DNA of 64,000 bases from Rathayibacter sp. VKM Ac-2760 (GCF_009834185.1 NZ_CP047173.1:1178001-1242000), one strand, 5' to 3'. Positions 7,610 through 16,174 are shown, counted from the stretch's first letter. Numbers and translations: made by a program. The notes: generated by a model not told the origin, from the sequence alone.

Positions 7610-9445
7610 TCACACCAGCAGCTGGTGCTTCGCCAGATCGCGGTAGAGCGGCGTCGACTCGACGAGCTCGGAGTGCGTGCCGATGCCGACGACCTCGCCC
7701 TTCTGCAGCACCACGATCTGGTCGGAGTCGACCACGGTCGAGAGGCGATGCGCGATCACCAGGAGCGTCCTGTTCTCGGCCACGGCGTCGATCGCGAGCC
7801 GGAGGCGCTGCTCGTTCAGGCCGTCCAGGCTCGAGGTGGACTCGTCGAGCAGCAGGATCGGCGGGGCGGCGAGGAGCGCCCGGCCGATGGCGAGACGCTG
7901 GCGCTCGCCGCCCGAGAGCATGACGCCGCTCTCGCCGACGGGGGCGTTCAGGCCGAGCGGATCGCGCTCGAGCACATCGGTGAGGTTCACGGCCTCGAGC
8001 ACGCGGAGGCAGTCGGCATCGTCGGCGTCGGGCCGGCCGAGCACCAGGTTCTCCCGGAGGGTGCCGGCCAGCACCGGCGCGTCCTGCTCGACGTAGCCGA
8101 TCTGGGCGCGGAGGGCGTCGCGGTCGATCGCGGTGATGTCGACGCCACCGAGGCGGACGACGCCGGCCTCGGGGTCGTAGAAGCGCTCGATCAGCGCGAG
8201 GATCGTGCTCTTGCCGGCGCCCGACGGGCCGACCAGGGCGGTGCGCTTGCCGCGCGGGACCGTGAACGAGACGCCGCGCAGCACCGTGCGGTCGCGCGCC
8301 TCCGCGTCGACGTCGAGCGCCTTCTCGTCGTAGGAGAAGACGACGCCGTCGAACGCGAGGGCCGAGTCGGCGACTCCCGGGGCGAGGCCGCCGCCGTCGC
8401 GCTCGCCGTCGCCCTCGATCGGCAGGTCGATGATCTCCTGGATGCGGCCGAGCGCGCCGAGCGCCGCGTTGACCGAGGTGATCGCTCCGATGAAGTTGCC
8501 CAGCGGCATCACCATCATGAAGAGGAAGAGGATGAACGACACCAGCTGCGCGATGTCGATCGCCCCGGAGGCGACGCGGTAGCCGCCGACGCCGAGGACG
8601 GCGAGGAAGGCGACCTGCATCGCGATTCCCGCGACCGGGACGACGAGCGCCGAGATGTGCGCGACGCGAATGCCGAGCCGGTAGGCCTCGGTCGCGTGCG
8701 TGTCGACGACGGCGATCTCGCGATCGGTCGCGCCCGCGGCGCGGATGGTGCGGACGGCGCTGATCGCGCGCTCCACGGCGGCGGCGAGGTCGCCGACCTT
8801 CTCCTGCGCCTTGCGGCTGGCGACGCGGATGCCGCGCCCGAGGGTGAGCGCCGCGCCGAGGGCCACGGCCACGACGACCACGATGATCAGCAGCAGCACC
8901 CAGTCGATGACCGCCATCGCGATGATCGCGCCGACGAAGAGCAGCGAGCCGGCGATCGAGTCGACCAGGCCCTGGGTGAGGACGGCGCGCAGCAGCGTGG
9001 AGTCGGAGCCGACACGCGAGACCAGGTCGCCGGTGCGGCGGGCGTCGAACTCGCGGATCGGCAGGCGGAGCAGCCGCGCGACGAGGCGGCGGCGGCTGGA
9101 GAGGACGATGCCCTCGCCGGTGCGCTGCAGCAGGTAGTGCGCGAAGCCGGAGATGAGGCCGGAGGCGACGACGAGGACGAGGAGCGCCCAGACCAGCGGG
9201 CCGAGATCGAGCCCGTCCTGCACGCGGGTGATCACCTGGCCCACGACGAGCGGCTGGGCGAGGCTGGCGGCGGCGCCGAACAGGCTGAGCACGACCACGA
9301 CCGAGAGGATGCCGCGGTGCTCGAGCAGATAGGGGACGAGCTGCGAGAAGGAGGCGCGGGGTCCGTCGTCCTTGGCGCGGCGGGGCCGCCGACCGCCGCG
9401 CGTGCTCTCCGTGGTGCTGCTCATCGCTCGTTCGTCCTCGCTCAT
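7610..9445 (-). CDS. ABC exporter, fused permease and ATPase
   Basis: About 611 residues: an N-terminal transmembrane domain with six predicted helices (about 30-330) and a C-terminal nucleotide-binding domain with Walker A GPSGAGKST, signature LSGGERQRLAIGRALL, Walker B ILLLDES and the switch histidine in VIAHRLSTV. This is the homodimeric BmrA/MsbA-like layout for exporting drugs or lipids. I chose ATG at 9445 (9424 is also possible, with GAGGA before it) because further upstream the frame enters a repeat unit at 9533-9567. It faces the SDR gene convergently with a 51-base gap. Confidence 0.9.
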   Translation of the reverse strand: MSEDERAMSSTTESTRGGRRPRRAKDDGPRASFSQLVPYLLEHRGILSVVVVLSLFGAAASLAQPLVVGQVITRVQDGLDLGPLVWALLVLVVASGLISGFAHYLLQRTGEGIVLSSRRRLVARLLRLPIREFDARRTGDLVSRVGSDSTLLRAVLTQGLVDSIAGSLLFVGAIIAMAVIDWVLLLIIVVVVAVALGAALTLGRGIRVASRKAQEKVGDLAAAVERAISAVRTIRAAGATDREIAVVDTHATEAYRLGIRVAHISALVVPVAGIAMQVAFLAVLGVGGYRVASGAIDIAQLVSFILFLFMMVMPLGNFIGAITSVNAALGALGRIQEIIDLPIEGDGERDGGGLAPGVADSALAFDGVVFSYDEKALDVDAEARDRTVLRGVSFTVPRGKRTALVGPSGAGKSTILALIERFYDPEAGVVRLGGVDITAIDRDALRAQIGYVEQDAPVLAGTLRENLVLGRPDADDADCLRVLEAVNLTDVLERDPLGLNAPVGESGVMLSGGERQRLAIGRALLAAPPILLLDESTSSLDGLNEQRLRLAIDAVAENRTLLVIAHRLSTVVDSDQIVVLQKGEVVGIGTHSELVESTPLYRDLAKHQLLV

Positions 9446-9532
9446 GGCCTGCTTCTCTTCTGGTGGACCGCCGTCCATCTTGCCCCTTCGTGGCTGCGAA
9501 CCGGCCGCCGGTCGGGACGGGAGACCATGCTG

Positions 9533-9567
9533 TCTCGATACGCCCCTGCGGGGCTGCTCGACCGGCA
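9533..9567 (+). repeat. family A interspersed repeat, single unit
   Basis: One unit: TCTCGATACGCC, a small CCC-TGCG-GGG hairpin, then GCTGCTCGACCGGCA. It lies between the MFS and ABC genes, both on the minus strand. Confidence 0.8.
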
Positions 9568-9609
9568 GGGACGGCCGCCGCCGCATCCTGTCGCTCACCA
9601 CGGAGACAG

Positions 9610-9642
9610 GTCCGGCCCGCCGGGGGAACCGACGGGCCGGAC
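9610..9642 (-). terminator. hairpin downstream of the MFS gene
   Basis: GTCCGGCCCG (9610-9619) and CGGGCCGGAC (9633-9642) form a perfect 10-bp stem with a 13-base loop, 20 bases past the MFS stop. There is no T-run, as usual in high-GC genomes. Confidence 0.6.
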
Positions 9643-9662
9643 AGGGGTGGAGCAGCAGCGTC

Positions 9663-11012
9663 CTACGACACGTTGTCGTGGTACGCCGTGTGCTGCGTCT
9701 CCTTCGAGATCAGCAGCGCGATGAGCGTCAGCACGCCGGCGCCGCTGAGGTAGAGGCCGACGAGCACGGGGCTGCCGCCCGCCGACTGCCAGAGCGCCAC
9801 GGCGATGATCGGCGCGACGGCCGCTCCGAGGATCGACGCCAGGTTGTAGGCCATCGCCGAGCCGGTGTAGCGGACGTTGGTCGGGAACAGCTCGGGCAGC
9901 ACGGCGCCCATCGGCCCGAAGGTCAGGCCCATCAGCGTGAAGCCGAGGATCAGCACGGCCATCACGCCGACGAAGCCGCCGCCGAAGAGCGGGACGAACA
10001 GGAGCCCGAAGACGATGATCGCGCTGGTGACCGCGAGGAGCGTCTTGCGGCGGCCGAACCGCTCGGCCAGCGGGCCGGAGACGAGCGTGAAGACACCGAA
10101 GAACACGACGCCGACGATCAGCATGATCAGGAAGTCGTTGCGGGTGTAGCCGAGACCCGGGGTCGGCGCGTCCGTCGGCGTGGTGCCGTAGGTCAGGGTG
10201 TACGTGGTCATCAGGTAGAAGAGCACGTAGGTCGCCAGCATGATGAACGTGCCGAGGATCAGCGGGCGCCAGCTGGTCTTGAAGACGCGGGCGAGCGGCA
10301 GCTTGGCCACCTCGCCGTTGTCGACGACCTTCTGGAACGCGGGGGTCTCGACGAGCTTGAGGCGCACGTAGAGGCCGACGATCACCAGCACGGCGCTCGC
10401 GAGGAACGGCACGCGCCAGCCCCAGGCGGCGAAGGTCTCGTCGCTCATCGTGCTCGCGAGCACCAGGAAGAGCACGTTCGCGACGATGAAGCCGATCGGG
10501 GCGCCGAGCTGGGGGAACGTGCCGTAGATCGCGCGCTTGTTCGCGGGGGCGTTCTCGGTCGCGAGGAGCGCGGCTCCCGACCACTCGCCGCCGAGGCCGA
10601 GGCCCTGGCAGAAGCGCATCACGACGAGCAGGAACGGGGCGAGGAACTCCCAGCCGGGCGTGAGCGCGGTCGGCAGGCAGCCGATCAGGAAGGTCGCGAT
10701 GCCCATCGTGAGGAGGGACGCGACGAGGGTGCCCTTGCGGCCGACGCGGTCACCGAAGTGGCCGAAGATGATCGACCCGATCGGGCGCGCGATGAAGGCG
10801 ACGCCGAAGACCGCGAAGGACGCGAGGAGGGCGACCGCCGGGTCCTCGTTGACGAAGAAGAGCGAGGGGAAGACCAGGACGGCCGCGGTCGCGTAGGCGT
10901 AGAAGTCGTAGAACTCGATCGAGGTGCCGATGAGGCTCGCCAGGATGACCCGGCCCCGGGAGTTCGCCGGGGCGGCGGAGGGAGCGTCGGCTGCGGTGCG
11001 GGAAGAAGACAT
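9663..11012 (-). CDS. MFS transporter, metabolite:H+ symporter (MHS) family
   Basis: A 449-residue membrane protein with about 12 hydrophobic segments. The N-terminal motif ASLIGTSIEFYDFYAYATAA and the loop GHFGDRVGRKGTL are hallmarks of the MHS family (shikimate, proline/betaine, citrate and related carriers). A long hydrophilic central loop follows helix 6 (RLKLVETPAFQKVVDNGEVAK). The substrate cannot be read from sequence. It lies between the riboflavin operon upstream and the ABC exporter downstream, with its own terminator, so it is probably a single-gene unit. There is no sign that it transports flavin. Confidence 0.9.
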   Translation of the reverse strand: MSSSRTAADAPSAAPANSRGRVILASLIGTSIEFYDFYAYATAAVLVFPSLFFVNEDPAVALLASFAVFGVAFIARPIGSIIFGHFGDRVGRKGTLVASLLTMGIATFLIGCLPTALTPGWEFLAPFLLVVMRFCQGLGLGGEWSGAALLATENAPANKRAIYGTFPQLGAPIGFIVANVLFLVLASTMSDETFAAWGWRVPFLASAVLVIVGLYVRLKLVETPAFQKVVDNGEVAKLPLARVFKTSWRPLILGTFIMLATYVLFYLMTTYTLTYGTTPTDAPTPGLGYTRNDFLIMLIVGVVFFGVFTLVSGPLAERFGRRKTLLAVTSAIIVFGLLFVPLFGGGFVGVMAVLILGFTLMGLTFGPMGAVLPELFPTNVRYTGSAMAYNLASILGAAVAPIIAVALWQSAGGSPVLVGLYLSGAGVLTLIALLISKETQHTAYHDNVS

Positions 11013-11160
11013 GGAAGAGGGCTGCTCCGATGGAGGGGTCTCCCGGTGCCGGCGGGGGCGGCGTCGATCGGGCGCTGCGGGCCGCGGGGGCCGAGGGGGA
11101 GGGAGGATAGGGCCGCTTGTGACGACCCGTCCACTTTACTCCGTGCTCTCACAGCAAAGC

Positions 11161-11196
11161 GCGCCGGCGCCCCTCCGACGAGGGGGCGCCGGCGCG
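11161..11196 (-). terminator. terminator of the riboflavin operon
   Basis: A 15-bp GC-rich stem (GCGCCGGCGCCCCTC against its complement with one extra G) begins 22 bases beyond the ribH stop. Reading leftward it is followed by GCTTTGCTG, a weak T-rich tail. Confidence 0.75.
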
Positions 11197-11217
11197 CAGG
11201 ACTGCGTGCGGTGCTTT

Positions 11218-11691
11218 CTAGCCGCGCAGCTCGCGGAGGACGAGCGCGGTCGCGATCGCCGCCTCGGCCGCCTCGCGGCCCTTGTCCTCCTTCGAGCCGG
11301 GCAGGCCGGCGCGGTCGATGCCCTGCTGCTCGGTGTCGAGGGTCAGCACGCCGAAGCCGACCGGCTTGCCGGTCTGGATCGAGACGTTCGTGAGGCCGGA
11401 GGTCGCCGCGTCCGAGACGTACTCGAAGTGCGGGGTGCCGCCGCGGATGATCACGCCGAGGGCGACCACCGCGTCGGCGCCCGCCTCCAGCGCGGCCTTC
11501 GCGGCGACCGGCAGCTCGAACGAGCCGGGCACGCGCACGAGCGACCAGGAGGCACCCGACTCGTCGAGCGCGCTGCTCGCGCCGGCGATCAGCCCGTCGG
11601 TGATCTGCTGGTGCCAGGTCCCCGCGACGACGACGACGCGCAGGCCGCTCCCGTCGAGGGCGGAGGTGGTGGGTGCGCCGCTACCGGCCAT
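11218..11691 (-). CDS. ribH: 6,7-dimethyl-8-ribityllumazine synthase
   Basis: A 157-residue subunit of the cytosolic icosahedral enzyme that joins 5-amino-6-ribitylamino-uracil and 3,4-dihydroxy-2-butanone 4-phosphate. Recognisable motifs are VPGSFELPVAAKAAL, GVIIRGGTPHFEYVSD (with the catalytic His) and GVLTLDTEQQGIDRAG, plus the C-terminal KEDKGREAAEAAIATAL. It is the last gene of the rib operon, 3 bases after the ribBA stop, followed by a strong hairpin. Confidence 0.97.
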   Translation of the reverse strand: MAGSGAPTTSALDGSGLRVVVVAGTWHQQITDGLIAGASSALDESGASWSLVRVPGSFELPVAAKAALEAGADAVVALGVIIRGGTPHFEYVSDAATSGLTNVSIQTGKPVGFGVLTLDTEQQGIDRAGLPGSKEDKGREAAEAAIATALVLRELRG

Positions 11692-11694
11692 TGC

Positions 11695-12996
11695 TTACTC
11701 CTTCGGTGTGGCGCCGGCGGTCCCGGCGTCGAGGTGGTCGAGCTCGACGAGGGTGTCGAGATCGGTGAAGTGGCCCATCCGGTCGCGCTTGGTCGCGAGG
11801 TAGCCCTCGTTGAAGGCGCCGACCCCGGCGACGAGCGGCACGCGCTCCGAGACGGTGATGCCGCGGTCGGTGAGCTGGCGGACCTTCTCGGGGTTGTTGG
11901 TGAGCAGGCGGACGTCGCTGACGCCGAGATCGTCCAGGATGCCGACGGCCGCGCCGTAGTCGCGCGCGTCCGCGGGCAGGCCGAGGGCGAGGTTGGCGTC
12001 GAGGGTGTCGAGCCCGTCCTCCTGCAGCCGGTAGGCGCGGAGCTTGTTGATCAGGCCGATGCCGCGACCCTCGTGGCCGCGGAGGTAGACCACGACGCCG
12101 CCGTCGCGCTGGATGGTGTCGAGCGCGGCGTCGAGCTGCGGCCCGCACTCGCACTTCAGCGAGCCGAACGCCTCGCCGGTCAGGCACTCGGAGTGCACGC
12201 GCACGAGTGTGCCGCGGCCGTCGCCGAGCTCGCCGGCCACGATCGCCACGTGGTCGGCGCCGGTCTGGCGGTCGCGGTAGGCGCGCAGCCGGAACGGGCC
12301 GTGCGTGGTCGGCACGGTCGTCTCGACCTCGAAGCTCACCCGCGGGGTCTCGCGGGCGGGCTCCACGAGCGGCGCCTCGGCGTCGGGGTGGTGCTCCTCC
12401 AGGTAGGCGATCAGCGCGGCGACGGTCGTGACCGGCACGCCCTCGCGCTCGCCGAGGGCGATCAGCCCGGGGAGGCGCATCATCTCGCCGTCCTCGGCCA
12501 CGATCTCCGAGATGGCGCCGACGGGCTCGAGGCCGGCCAGCCGCATCAGGTCGACCGCGGCCTCCGTGTGGCCGTCGCGCTCGCGCACGCCGCCCTCGAC
12601 GGCGCGCAGGGGCAGGATGTGGCCCGGGCGGTGCAGGCGCGCGGGAGTCGCCTCCGGATCGGCGAGCACGCGGAGGGTGTGCGCGCGGTCGGAGGCGCTG
12701 ATGCCGGTGGAGAGGCGATCGGCGGCGTCGACCGAGATCGTGTACGCGGTGCCGCGCGGATCCTCGTTGTCGACGACCATCAGCGGCAGCTCGAGCCGGT
12801 CGGCGATCGCGTTGGTCATCGGGGCGCAGATGAAGCCGGAGGAGTGGCGCACCATCCAGGCGATCGTCTCCTGGCTCGCGAGCTGGGCCGAGACGATGAC
12901 GTCGCCCTCGTTCTCGCGGCCCTCGTCGTCCGCGACGATGATGGGCCGGCCGGCGCGGAGGGCCGCGACGGCCTCGGGGATGCTGGAGAGGCTCAT
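11695..12996 (-). CDS. ribBA: bifunctional 3,4-dihydroxy-2-butanone-4-phosphate synthase / GTP cyclohydrolase II
   Basis: A 433-residue fusion supplying both riboflavin precursors. The N-terminal DHBP synthase half has DDEGRENEGD and the STGISASDRAHT region. The C-terminal GTP cyclohydrolase II half has the zinc-binding cysteines in SECLTGEAFGSLKCECGPQ and the GTP-binding EGRGIGLINKLRAY. The start at 12996 gives MSLSSIPEAVAALRAG and overlaps the ribE stop (ATGA). Longer open frames upstream read through ribE and ribD on the wrong frame. Confidence 0.97.
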   Translation of the reverse strand: MSLSSIPEAVAALRAGRPIIVADDEGRENEGDVIVSAQLASQETIAWMVRHSSGFICAPMTNAIADRLELPLMVVDNEDPRGTAYTISVDAADRLSTGISASDRAHTLRVLADPEATPARLHRPGHILPLRAVEGGVRERDGHTEAAVDLMRLAGLEPVGAISEIVAEDGEMMRLPGLIALGEREGVPVTTVAALIAYLEEHHPDAEAPLVEPARETPRVSFEVETTVPTTHGPFRLRAYRDRQTGADHVAIVAGELGDGRGTLVRVHSECLTGEAFGSLKCECGPQLDAALDTIQRDGGVVVYLRGHEGRGIGLINKLRAYRLQEDGLDTLDANLALGLPADARDYGAAVGILDDLGVSDVRLLTNNPEKVRQLTDRGITVSERVPLVAGVGAFNEGYLATKRDRMGHFTDLDTLVELDHLDAGTAGATPKE

Positions 12997-13625
12997 GCCC
13001 CACCTCCGGGAAGGGTGACGGCGCGCAGCGCGAGCATCCGCTCGACGTGGCGCGCGAGGATGTCTGTCTCGATGTTGACCCGGTCGCCGATCGCGCGGGC
13101 GCCCAGGGTGGTGGCGGCCAGGGTCTCCGGGATCAGCGAGACCTCGAACCACTGCTCCGGCTCGGCGGCCGGGCTGATCGCCGAGACGGTCAGCGAGACG
13201 CCGTCGACCGCGATCGAGCCCTTGTCGGTGACGAGCGGGGCCGCCTCCGCGGGGAGGGAGAACCGCAGCACGCGCCAGGCGTCGCCCGGTGTGACGGCCA
13301 GCAGGGTCGCGGTGCCGTCGATGTGCCCCTGCACGATGTGCCCGCCGAGCCGGTCGCCGACCAGCGCCGCGCGCTCGAGGTTGACGGGGTCGCCGACCGC
13401 GACGCCGTCGAGCGTCGACATCCGCAGGGTCTGCGCCATCACGTCGGCGGTGAAGCCGTCGGCCGACTGCTCGACGACGGTCAGGCAGACGCCCGAGACC
13501 GCGATGGAGTCGCCGTGCCGGGCGCCCTCGACGGCGAGCGGGCCGCGCACGGTCAGGCGGATCGCGTCGGCTCCGGCCGAGACCGCCGTGACGACGCCGA
13601 TCTCCTCGATGATTCCGGTGAACAT
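12993..13625 (-). CDS. ribE: riboflavin synthase alpha subunit
   Basis: A 210-residue enzyme that dismutates two lumazines into riboflavin and the ribitylamino-uracil. It begins with the family N-terminus MFTGIIEEIGVV and has two lumazine-binding domains, each with a barrel motif: GVCLTVV and SLTVSAIS mark equivalent positions, and GGHIVQGHIDGT joins the halves. The start at 13625 shares one base with the ribD stop; its own stop overlaps ribBA by 4 bases, so translation is coupled through the operon. Confidence 0.97.
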   Translation of the reverse strand: MFTGIIEEIGVVTAVSAGADAIRLTVRGPLAVEGARHGDSIAVSGVCLTVVEQSADGFTADVMAQTLRMSTLDGVAVGDPVNLERAALVGDRLGGHIVQGHIDGTATLLAVTPGDAWRVLRFSLPAEAAPLVTDKGSIAVDGVSLTVSAISPAAEPEQWFEVSLIPETLAATTLGARAIGDRVNIETDILARHVERMLALRAVTLPGGGA

Positions 13626-14674
13626 CAGCTCTCCTTCTGCGGTGCGGGCGGTCGCCCGGCGGGGGAGCCCGGCCGGGCGGTGACGAGCAGGTCGTCGCCG
13701 AGGATCTCCACGGAGCGGAGGTCGAGGCGGTGGGCGCCGGCGATGCTCTCGACGCCGAGGTCGCCGAGCGCGAGGCGCGGGCCGCCGAGCAGCGCCGGGG
13801 CGAGGTAGACGAGGAACTCGTCGACGAGCCCCGCGGCGACCAGGGCGGACGCGAGGGTCGGCCCGCCCTCGACGTAGACGTGGCGCACCTCGGCGTCGTA
13901 GAGGCGGTCGAGGACGGCGGCGAGGTCGTGCGTGCGCTCGAGGACCGCGCGGCGGGGGTGGCCGAGCACGCGGGCGCCGGCCGGGACGGCGCGGGTGCCG
14001 ACGACGACCGGGAGCGGCTGCTCGGCGAGCAGCTCGCCGCTGTCGCCGCGGGCGGTGAGACTCGGGTCGTCGGCGAGCACGGTGCCGGTGCCGACGAGGA
14101 TCGCGTCGGCCGCGGTGCGCTGCTCGTGCACGCGCTGCCGGGCGGCGGCACCGGTGATCCAGCGGCTGCTGCCGTCCGCCGCGGCCGTGCGGCCGTCGAG
14201 CGTGGAGGCCCACTTCAGGCTCACCCAGGGGCGGCGGCGACGGGTCGCGGTGAGCCAGACGTGCAGGAACTCCTCCGCCTGCTCGGCGAGGACGCCCTCG
14301 ACGACGTCCACGCCGGCGGCGCGGAGGGTGTCGGCCCCGCCGGCGGACCTCACTCCGGGATCGCCGACGGCGTAGACGACGCGGGTGACGCCGGCGTCGA
14401 TCAGCGCGCGGCTGCAGGGACCGGTGCGGCCGACGTGGTTGCACGGCTCGAGCGAGACGACCGCGGTCGCTCCGGTGGCGGCGCCGGGGGCGAGCTGGGC
14501 CAGGGCGTCGACCTCGGCGTGCGCGGTGCCGGCGCCGTGGTGCCAGCCCTCGGCGAGCACGGAGCCGTCGGGCGCGAGGAGGACGCAGCCGACGCGCGGG
14601 TTCACCCCGCGTGCGGGGCCCCGCTGCGCGAGGGCGAGCGCTCGGCGCATCGCCTGCTCGTGATCGATCGTCAT
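13625..14674 (-). CDS. ribD: bifunctional diaminohydroxyphosphoribosylaminopyrimidine deaminase / reductase
   Basis: A 349-residue first gene of the rib operon, catalysing the deamination and reduction steps after GTP cyclohydrolase II. The N-terminal cytidine-deaminase-like half has zinc ligands in TAHAEVDAL and SLEPCNHVGRTGPC. The C-terminal DHFR-like reductase half (about 150-345) has VSLKWASTLDGRTA and VEGGPTLASAL. The start ATG lies 89 bases beyond the FMN aptamer, within reach of its control. Confidence 0.97.
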   Translation of the reverse strand: MTIDHEQAMRRALALAQRGPARGVNPRVGCVLLAPDGSVLAEGWHHGAGTAHAEVDALAQLAPGAATGATAVVSLEPCNHVGRTGPCSRALIDAGVTRVVYAVGDPGVRSAGGADTLRAAGVDVVEGVLAEQAEEFLHVWLTATRRRRPWVSLKWASTLDGRTAAADGSSRWITGAAARQRVHEQRTAADAILVGTGTVLADDPSLTARGDSGELLAEQPLPVVVGTRAVPAGARVLGHPRRAVLERTHDLAAVLDRLYDAEVRHVYVEGGPTLASALVAAGLVDEFLVYLAPALLGGPRLALGDLGVESIAGAHRLDLRSVEILGDDLLVTARPGSPAGRPPAPQKES

Positions 14675-14709
14675 TCCCGGTTCTTCCGTTCGTCACCGAA
14701 CTCCGGGGT

Positions 14710-14753
14710 GCGAGCGGCGGTGCGCGGGCACCGTCGTTCGACGCCGCGCTCGC
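14710..14753 (-). promoter_or_regulatory. expression-platform hairpin of the FMN riboswitch
   Basis: Between aptamer and ribD, GCGAGCGGCG (14710-14719) and CGCCGCGCTCGC (14742-14753) can pair with a one-base bulge, with a nested GGTGC/GCACC stem. It could terminate transcription or hide the ribD ribosome site when FMN is bound. The mechanism is not resolved by eye. Confidence 0.55.
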
Positions 14754-14763
14754 GCGCGACGCT

Positions 14764-14893
14764 CGTGCTGCCTCCCATCCGGACTTTCACCGTCGGTCCC
14801 GGAATTCCACCGGGTCAACCGCCTCCCACCGAAGTGGTCAGCGGCTCGCGGACTGTTACCGCCGGTTCGGACTCTCACCGACCCCGGAGCACG
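14764..14893 (-). ncRNA. FMN riboswitch (RFN element)
   Basis: On the minus strand the conserved order is complete: P1 CGTGCT (14893-14888) pairs with AGCACG (14769-14764). Between them are CCGGGGTCGGTGAGAGTCC, AACCGGCGGTAACAGTCCGC, the variable arm with GAAGTGG/CCACTTC-like pairing and CCGACGGTGAAAGTCCGGAT, then GGGAGGCAGC. This is the standard six-helix RFN aptamer that binds FMN and represses riboflavin biosynthesis. It precedes ribD, as expected. Confidence 0.96.
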
Positions 14894-14906
14894 TTGTATC
14901 CCCGCC

Positions 14907-14912
14907 AGCCTA
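14907..14912 (-). promoter_or_regulatory. -10 hexamer TAGGCT for the riboflavin operon
   Basis: TAGGCT on the minus strand ends 13 bases before the aptamer P1, so transcription would start just ahead of the riboswitch. Confidence 0.5.
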
Positions 14913-14961
14913 GTGACCCCGGCTGGGAGCGGGGACTTCCTCCGTCATGCGGGGGTGCGTG

Positions 14962-15031
14962 GGTCTCGATACGCCGCTGCGCGGCTACTCGACCGGCAAG
15001 GGGGAGCCGCTTCGCGGCTGCTCGACCGGCA
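14962..15031 (+). repeat. family A repeat, one full and one partial unit in tandem
   Basis: A full unit (GGTCTCGATACGCC ... GGCTACTCGACCGGCA) is followed directly by a partial copy lacking the TCTCGATAC half (GCCGCTTCGCGGCTGCTCGACCGGCA). Degenerate GC-rich copies trail to about 15080. It lies between the CobW-like gene and the rib operon, both on the minus strand. Confidence 0.8.
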
Positions 15032-15085
15032 GAGGGGGCGCCGCTGCGCGACGAACGAGGGTGCGCGGCTGCGCGCCGCGCGTGC

Positions 15086-16144
15086 TCAGTGGTGGTGCTC
15101 CTGCTCCCAGGCCGGGAACGGGTCGTCGATGCCCGCCCAGAACTGCGGGCCGAGCAGGAGCTCGTTCGGGGTGAGCAGGCAGCGGTTCAGGACGTCGGTG
15201 AGCGCGTCCGCGTCGAGGTCGAGGCCGAAGAAGGCGAGCTCCTGCCCGAGCGGCGCGTCCGCGTCCCAGCTCGGGATCGCCGTCGGATCGAGCGAGAGCA
15301 CGTCGCCGGCGATGGACCAGGAGCCGACGCGGTCGGCGCGCGTCGCCAGCCGGACCAGCCCGCGCGAGCGCAGGATCCGCCCGACCCGCTCCGGCACCAG
15401 CTCGTCGCGCACCGCGACGGCGAGGCGCCCGGGGTGGAGGGGGAGGGGGTCGCGGAAGACGAACTCCTGCACCGGGTCCGTGCGGCCGGCGCCGCGGCCG
15501 GTCCCGTTCAGGGCGCGCTGCCAGCCCATCGACGCGGCCAGAGCGTGCGCGCGGCCGGGGATCAGGCGGTAGGAGAGGCGGCAGGTCTCGTGCGGGCGGA
15601 CGACCTGGGCGGACGGCGCCAGGGCGTGCACGAGGTCGACGGCGACGGTGTCGTCCGCAGGAGTGCTCGCGCGGGCCCCGCGCCGGCCGGCCAGGACGAC
15701 GAGACTCGCGAACTCGATCCGGGAGGCGAGCCGCTCGGCGACGCCCGCGTCCCCCGCCGGGCTGCTCCCGTCGCGGCCGACCAGCACGTCGAGGATCTCG
15801 TCGACCGAGGTGACGGCGACGACGTCGAGCACGGCGACCCGGGGTGCCGTGCCGCCGCGGCGCGTGCAGAGGTGCTCCAGCACGAGGCCGACCTCGAGGG
15901 TGTCGGCCAGCGGATCGAGAGCGACGACGCTGACCCCGCGGCGGCCCGCGTCGGCCTCGCGGCCCAGCTCGGCGGCCAGCTCCTCGGCGAGGCGGACGCT
16001 GTCGCCCGGCGGATCGACGACGTCCTCCGGGGGCCGACCGGATCGGCCGGCGAGGGCGGCGGCGACGCGCGCGGCGTCGGCGGCGTCGGTCGCGCTGACG
16101 AGCAGGACGGCGAGGGCGTGCGGTGACGGGTCGAAGAGCTCCAT
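15086..16144 (-). CDS. CobW/COG0523-like protein lacking the P-loop, probable zinc metallochaperone relative
   Basis: A 352-residue protein. The C-terminal half matches the CobW C-terminal domain (region around SSWSIAGD to ELAFFGLDLDADAL, with LLTPNELLLGPQFWAGIDDPFPAWE). The N-terminal half has the strands of the GTPase domain (AVLLVSATDAADAARVAAAL, RVAVLDVVAVTSVDEIL) but no GxxGxGK[ST] loop and no CxCC metal motif. It ends in HHH. The start codon follows a -10 and a Zur-like operator, and rpmJ diverges from the same gap. I infer a role in zinc scarcity; GTP hydrolysis looks unlikely. Confidence 0.75.
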   Translation of the reverse strand: MELFDPSPHALAVLLVSATDAADAARVAAALAGRSGRPPEDVVDPPGDSVRLAEELAAELGREADAGRRGVSVVALDPLADTLEVGLVLEHLCTRRGGTAPRVAVLDVVAVTSVDEILDVLVGRDGSSPAGDAGVAERLASRIEFASLVVLAGRRGARASTPADDTVAVDLVHALAPSAQVVRPHETCRLSYRLIPGRAHALAASMGWQRALNGTGRGAGRTDPVQEFVFRDPLPLHPGRLAVAVRDELVPERVGRILRSRGLVRLATRADRVGSWSIAGDVLSLDPTAIPSWDADAPLGQELAFFGLDLDADALTDVLNRCLLTPNELLLGPQFWAGIDDPFPAWEQEHHH

Positions 16145-16152
16145 GGCGGACT

Positions 16153-16158
16153 ACTCTA
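16153..16158 (-). promoter_or_regulatory. -10 hexamer TAGAGT for the CobW-like gene
   Basis: TAGAGT on the minus strand ends 8 bases before the ATG at 16144. The Zur-like site begins 1 base further upstream, in the spacer/-35 position. Confidence 0.5.
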
Positions 16159-16159
16159 T

Positions 16160-16174
16160 CGATAACCGTTCTCA
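16160..16174. promoter_or_regulatory. Zur-like operator in the divergent promoter
   Basis: Read on the minus strand the site is TGAGAACGGTTATCG, matching 9 of the 12 fixed positions of the actinobacterial Zur pattern TGAnAAtnATTnTCA, with intact TGAnAA and TTnTC half-sites. It sits between the starts of the CobW-like gene and rpmJ, both of which belong to gene families that Zur often represses. The binding itself is inferred. Confidence 0.6.

Noticed and set aside
9372..11393. Long open frames opposite the MFS and ABC transporter genes
   Set aside because: They are antisense shadows caused by high GC at third positions, are very Arg/Glu/Asp/Ala-rich, lack domains, and overlap well-supported genes.
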